From NCBI RefSeq assembly GCF_022605725.1, contig NC_065564.1, positions 7,480,698-7,544,697 on the forward strand: a stretch of DNA of 64,000 nt, written 5' to 3'. This DNA comes from Anthonomus grandis grandis (Eukaryota > Arthropoda > Insecta > Coleoptera > Curculionidae). Position 1 is the first letter of the stretch; each line of letters begins with the position of its first letter. The notes below the pieces were generated by a model, which was not told where the DNA came from, made no database searches, and was given only the letters and a program-made list of their open reading frames with translations. The translations under genes were made by a program, and so were the position numbers. Positions 59,785-64,000 of this stretch are shown here, one piece after another.

Positions 59785-62173
59785 GTGAGTCTGATGTAGT
59801 ATTTTTATTTGTTTATTCTTGTATTTATCCATTGACAAGAATTAATACCTCTTACGCAAGTCAAAATACAGAATGTTACAATGATACCTTGAAATATTCG
59901 CGCTGGATTATTTGCTTGAGTTTCACATTTTCTCAAAAACTCTGTTTTCCCAAAATGTTTTTAGGTATGTTAAACGTGCCCTTTAACTAGTTTTCCATTT
60001 CGCTTTTTATTTCATGTTTCTATCGTTAATAGTAAAAAAGTTATCCCAAATTTTGTAAATCGCCCAAATTCTAAAAATGGTAAAATACCTAAATATCACT
60101 TTTCCTCAAAAACCTTTAGTTTTTTAAAAATTGTTGTAGATATATAAAAGGTGCCAATTAATTAGTATTTTATTTCACTTTTTGTTTCATGTCTCTATAT
60201 TTAATAGTAAAAAAGTTATTCCAAATTTTGAATGTCAACCAAATTAGAACAATGGCAAAAAAGCTAAACATTATTTTTTCTCAAAAACCTTTAGTTTTTC
60301 AAAGAATGTTGTAGATACTTAAAAGGTGTCAATTAATTAGTCTTCTTCTTTACTTCTTGTTTCATATTTCTATCTCTAATAGTAAATAAGTTATCCCAGT
60401 TTTGAAAATCACCCAAATTGTAAAAATTGCAAAAAACCTAAATGTTACTTTTTCTCTAAATTATTTAGTTTTATTTTTTAATTTTGTAGATACTTAAATG
60501 GTGCCAATTAATTAGTATTTTACGTTACTTTTTGTTTTATGTTTCTATCTCTAATAGTAAAAAAGTTTACCCAATTTTTGGAAATCGTCCAAACTGTAAA
60601 AATAGCAAATAACCTAAATCTCACTGTTTCTCAAAAACCATTAGTTTTTCAAAAGATGTTGTAGATACATGAAAGGTGCCAATTAAGTAGTCTTCTACTT
60701 TACTTTTTATTTTATATGTCTATCTCTAATAGTAAAAGAGTTAACCCAATTTTTGAAAATCACCCAAATTGTAAAAAATAACAAAAACATAAATCTCACT
60801 GTTTCTCAAAAACCATTAGTTTTTCAAAAAATGTTGTAGATACATAAAAGGTGCCAATTAATTAGTTTCCCATTTTACTTTTTGTTTCATGTCTCTGTCT
60901 CTAATAGTAAAAAAGTTATCCCAAATTTCGAAAATCACTCAAATTGTAAAAATGGCAAAAAACCTAAATGTTGCTTTTTCTCTAAATTCTTTAGTTTTTT
61001 TGTAAATATTGTAGATACTTAAAAGGTGTCAATTAATTAATCTATTACTTTACTTCTTGTTTCATGTTTCTATCTCTAATAGTAAAAAAGTTATCTCAAA
61101 TTTCGAAAATCACCCAAATTAAAGAAACGACAAAAAACCTAAATGTAACTTTTTCTCTAAATTCGTAAGTTTTTTTGAAAATGTTGTAGATACATAAAAG
61201 GTGCCAATTAATTAGTCTTCTACTTTACTTTTTGTTTCATGTTTCTATCTCTAATAGAAAAAAAGTAAACCCAATTTTTGGAAATCATCCAAATTGTAAA
61301 ACTGCAAAATAACCTAAATCTCACTATTTCTGAAATACCATTAGTTTTTCAAAGAATGTTGTAAATAAATAAAATGTGCCAATTAATTAGTTTCCCATTT
61401 CACTTCTTGTTTCGTATCTCTATCTTTAATAGTAAAAAAGTTATCCTAAATTTCGAGAATCACCCAAATTGTAGAAATGGTAAATAACCTAAATCTCAGT
61501 GTTTCTCAAAAACCATTAGTTTTTCAAGAAATGTTGTAGATACATAAAAGGTGCCAATTAACTAGTCTTCTACTTTACTTTTTATTTCATGTTTCTATCT
61601 CTAGTAATAAAAAAGTTAACCCAATTTTTGAAAATCAACCAAATTGTAAAAATTTCAAAAAACATAAATTTCACTGTTTCTCAAAAACCATTCGTTTTTT
61701 AAAGAATGTTGTAGATACTTAAAAGGTGCCAATTAACTAGTCTTCTACTTTACTTTTTATTTCATGTTTCTATCTCTAATAATAAAAAAGTTAACCCAAT
61801 TTTTGAAAATCAACCAAATTGTAAAAATGGCAAAAACATAAATCTCACTGTTTCTCAAAAACCATTAGTTTTTCAGAAAATGTTGTAGATACAAAAAGGT
61901 GTCAATTAATTAGTGTACCATTGCCTCTATCTGTTAAAGTAAAAAAGTTAACCTAAGTTTTGTTAATTACTGAAGTTATAAGAATGGCAAAAAACCTAGA
62001 AGGCACTTTCTCAAAAACCACTAGTTTTTCAAAAAATATTGTAGATAGATGAAAGGTGCCAAATAATAGCCTTTTATTTCACTATTTGTTTCACGTTTGT
62101 ATCTCTAATAGTTAAACAGTTAACCCAATTTTTGAAAATCATCTAAATTGTAAAAACGGCAAAAAACCTAAAT

Positions 62174-62500
62174 AATCTAAAGGGAACTAAACAAAGTCTC
62201 GGTCTCCAAGGTATTTATTAATACTAAATACAATAACAACCTTAAAGTTAGATAAAATTGGTACCTTCAAAATCGACTACAAACAGTAGGTACATGCTTT
62301 ACGGGCACATTATGTACTGCTTATAGTCGATTTTCAAGATACCAATTTTATCTAACTTTAAGGTTGTTATTGTATTTGGTTTCATTGTTTTTAATTTTTA
62401 TGTCTGATGATGCTCTTAATATGAGCGAAACACGTGTAACCTACTGTTAGAATTAATAAATACTTTTGCGACCGAGACTTTGTATAGTTCCCTTTAGATT
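62174..62500. mobile_element. Fold-back element in the satellite
   Basis: Both ends begin AATCTAAAGGGAACTA (the right end inverted), and the terminal 31 bp differ at one base. The arms continue inward as matching inverted segments: GTATTTATTAAT, AATACAATAACAACCTTAAA, AAATTGGTA and ATCGACTA. They meet at a short loop near 62300-62315. The right arm has about 70 bp with no counterpart in the left arm. There is no coding capacity. The flanks share AAACCTAAAT from the satellite. It could be a MITE or a pair of inverted Penelope-type terminal repeats. Confidence 0.8.
62402..62441 (+). ncRNA. Hammerhead-ribozyme-like motif
   Basis: CTGATGA (62404-62410), a stem GCTC/GAGC with a short loop, GAAAC (62427-62431) and ACGTGTA follow in the order and spacing of a hammerhead core with a very short stem III and cleavage after GTA. 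An extra T lies between CTGATGA and the stem, and stem I pairing (ATGT with ACCTA) is only partial. So this is hammerhead-like; activity is not established. Such motifs are known in Penelope-like elements and related small retroelements. Confidence 0.4.
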
Positions 62501-64000
62501 ATTGAATCTAGGCCTCTTTGAGAAAATGGACGACTTCTTTCAAGTTAAAAAAACCTAAATGTTAATTTTTCTCTAAATTCTTTAGTTTTTTTTTTGAAAA
62601 TGTAGTAGATACTTAAATGGTGCCAATTAATTAGTCTTCTATTTTACTTTTTGTTTCATGTCTCTGTCTCTAATAGTAAAAAAAATAAGCGAATTTTTGG
62701 AAATCGTCCAAATTGTAAAAATTGCAAATAACTTAAATCTCACTGTTTCTCAAAAACCATTAGTTTTTCAAAAAATGTTGTAGATACATAAAAGGTGCCA
62801 ATGAATTAGTTTCCCACTTCACTTTTTGTTTCATGTCTCTGTCTCTAATAGTAAAAAAGTTATCCCATATTTCGAAAATCACTCAAATTGTAAAAATGGC
62901 AAAAAAACCTAAATGTTGCTTTTTCTCTAAATTCTTTAGTTTTTTTGTAAATATTGTAGATACTTAAAAGGTGTCAATTAATTAATCTATTACTTTACTT
63001 CTTGTTTCTTGTTTCTATCTCTAATAGTAAAAAAGTTATCTCAAATTTCGAAAATCACCCAAATTAAAGAAACGACAAAAAACCTAAATGTAACTTTTTC
63101 TCTAAATTCGTAAGTTTTTTTGAAAATGTTGTAGATACATAAAAGGTGCCAATTAATTAGTCTTCTACTTTACTTTTTGTTTCATGTTTCTATCTCTAAT
63201 AGGAAAAAAGTAAACCCAATTTTTGGAAATGATCCAAATTGTAAAACTGCAAAATAACCTAAATCTCACTATTTCTGAAATACCATTAGTTTTTCAAAGA
63301 ATGTTGTAAATAAATAAAATGTGCCAATTAATTAGTTTCCCATTTCACTTCTTGTTTCGTATCTCTATCTTTAATAGTAAAAAAGTTATCCTAAATTTCG
63401 AAAATCACCCAAATTGTAGAAATGGTAAATAACCTAAATCTCAGTGTTTCTCAAAAACCATTAGTTTTTCAAGAAATGTTGTAGATACATAAAAGGTGCC
63501 AATTAACTAGTCTTCTACTTTACTTTTTATTTCATGTTTCTATCTCTAGTAATAAAAAAGTTAACCCAATTTTTGAAAATCAACCAAATTGTAAAAATTT
63601 CAAAAAACATAAATTTCACTGTTTCTCAAAAACCATTCGTTTTTTAAAGAATGTTGTAGATACTTAAAAGGTGCCAATTAACTAGTCTTCTACTTTACTT
63701 TTTATTTCATCTTTCTATCTCTAATAATAAAAAAGTTAACCCAATTTTTGAAAATCAACCAAATTGTAAAAATGGCAAAAACATAAATCTCACTGTTTCT
63801 CAAAAACCATTAGTTTTTCAGAAAATGTTGTAGATACAAAAAATGGTGGTGGAAGGTGTCAATTAATTAGTGTACCATTGCCTCTATCTGTTAAAGTAAA
63901 AAAGTTAACCTAAGTTTTGTTAATTACTGAAGTTATAAGAATGGCAAAAAACCTAGAAGGCACTTTCTCAAAAACCACTAGTTTTTCAAAAAATATTGTA

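Larger units (their letters stand above)
59990..64000 (-). repeat. 175-bp satellite array in inverted orientation
   Basis: The landmark GTAGATAC recurs about every 175 bp (60135, 60311, 60486, 60661, 60836, 61011 and on). Read on the minus strand, units contain GATAACTTTTTTACTATTA, AGATAGAAAC, TTTTTTGCCATTTTTA and AATGGTTTTTGAGAAA, the same blocks in the same order as the arrays at 5.3-15.8 kb. The block 60.43-62.0 kb is repeated at 62.56-64.0 kb with about one unit less. A fold-back element interrupts the array at 62174. It continues past the window end. Confidence 0.88.

Noticed and set aside
62174..62500. tRNA or microRNA precursor in the palindrome
   Set aside because: The arms are far longer than a microRNA hairpin and there are no tRNA A/B boxes. 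A fold-back transposon explains it better.

Overview
This is a eukaryotic window, almost certainly from an insect. A beetle is plausible from the transposon mix but not proven. It is one long stretch of a single split gene on the + strand. Fifteen short, GC-rich exons (about 3.35 kb, roughly 5% of the window) lie in very AT-rich introns of 56 bp to 12.8 kb. The exons encode the C-terminal part of an LRP1-type low-density lipoprotein receptor-related protein. In order they give the last blades of a YWTD beta-propeller, an EGF module, a cluster of 11 LDL-receptor class A repeats (the number in the membrane-proximal cluster of vertebrate LRP1), an EGF module, a further YWTD propeller with a possible furin site, and several EGF-like repeats. 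All splice phases are compatible from 1927 to 59784. The 5' exons and the membrane and cytoplasmic exons lie outside the window. I see no tRNA, rRNA or second host gene.

The introns consist of tandem repeats and transposon relics. A satellite of about 175 bp fills introns at 5.3-6.6 kb and 7.8-15.8 kb and appears as a fragment at 1-80. It reappears in the opposite orientation at 60-64 kb. A second family, with units of about 350-390 bp, fills 0.6-1.85, 17.9-19.2, 41.8-44.6 (with a head-to-head orientation switch) and 46.3-51.9 kb. A third array (about 179 bp, with a nine-unit higher-order period) fills 34.8-41.5 kb. Shorter arrays sit at 2.2, 15.8, 34.0 and 52.9 kb.

Mobile elements, left to right: a decayed DD41D mariner-like element (3254-4554) inside a non-LTR relic; non-LTR and gag relics (16.5, 19.8, 20.7 kb); a BEL/Pao LTR retrotransposon with many breaks and a deleted 3' part (21.0-25.6 kb); and a second DD41D-type element with long inverted repeats (26561-33241). 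The transposase gene of that last element is split by a structurally intact CR1/Jockey-group non-LTR element (27873-32327, both ORFs open, 5-bp target duplication). At 53.7-59.2 kb there is a nested composite: a Helitron relic interrupted by a PIF/Harbinger-type element and by a truncated BEL/Pao piece carrying an envelope-like reading frame. One open frame there is an in-frame Helitron/integrase chimera.

The most unusual item is a fold-back element at 62174-62500 inside the inverted satellite. Its two arms match, except that the right arm carries an extra segment with a hammerhead-ribozyme-like core. All homology calls come from reading motifs by eye; no database search was possible.
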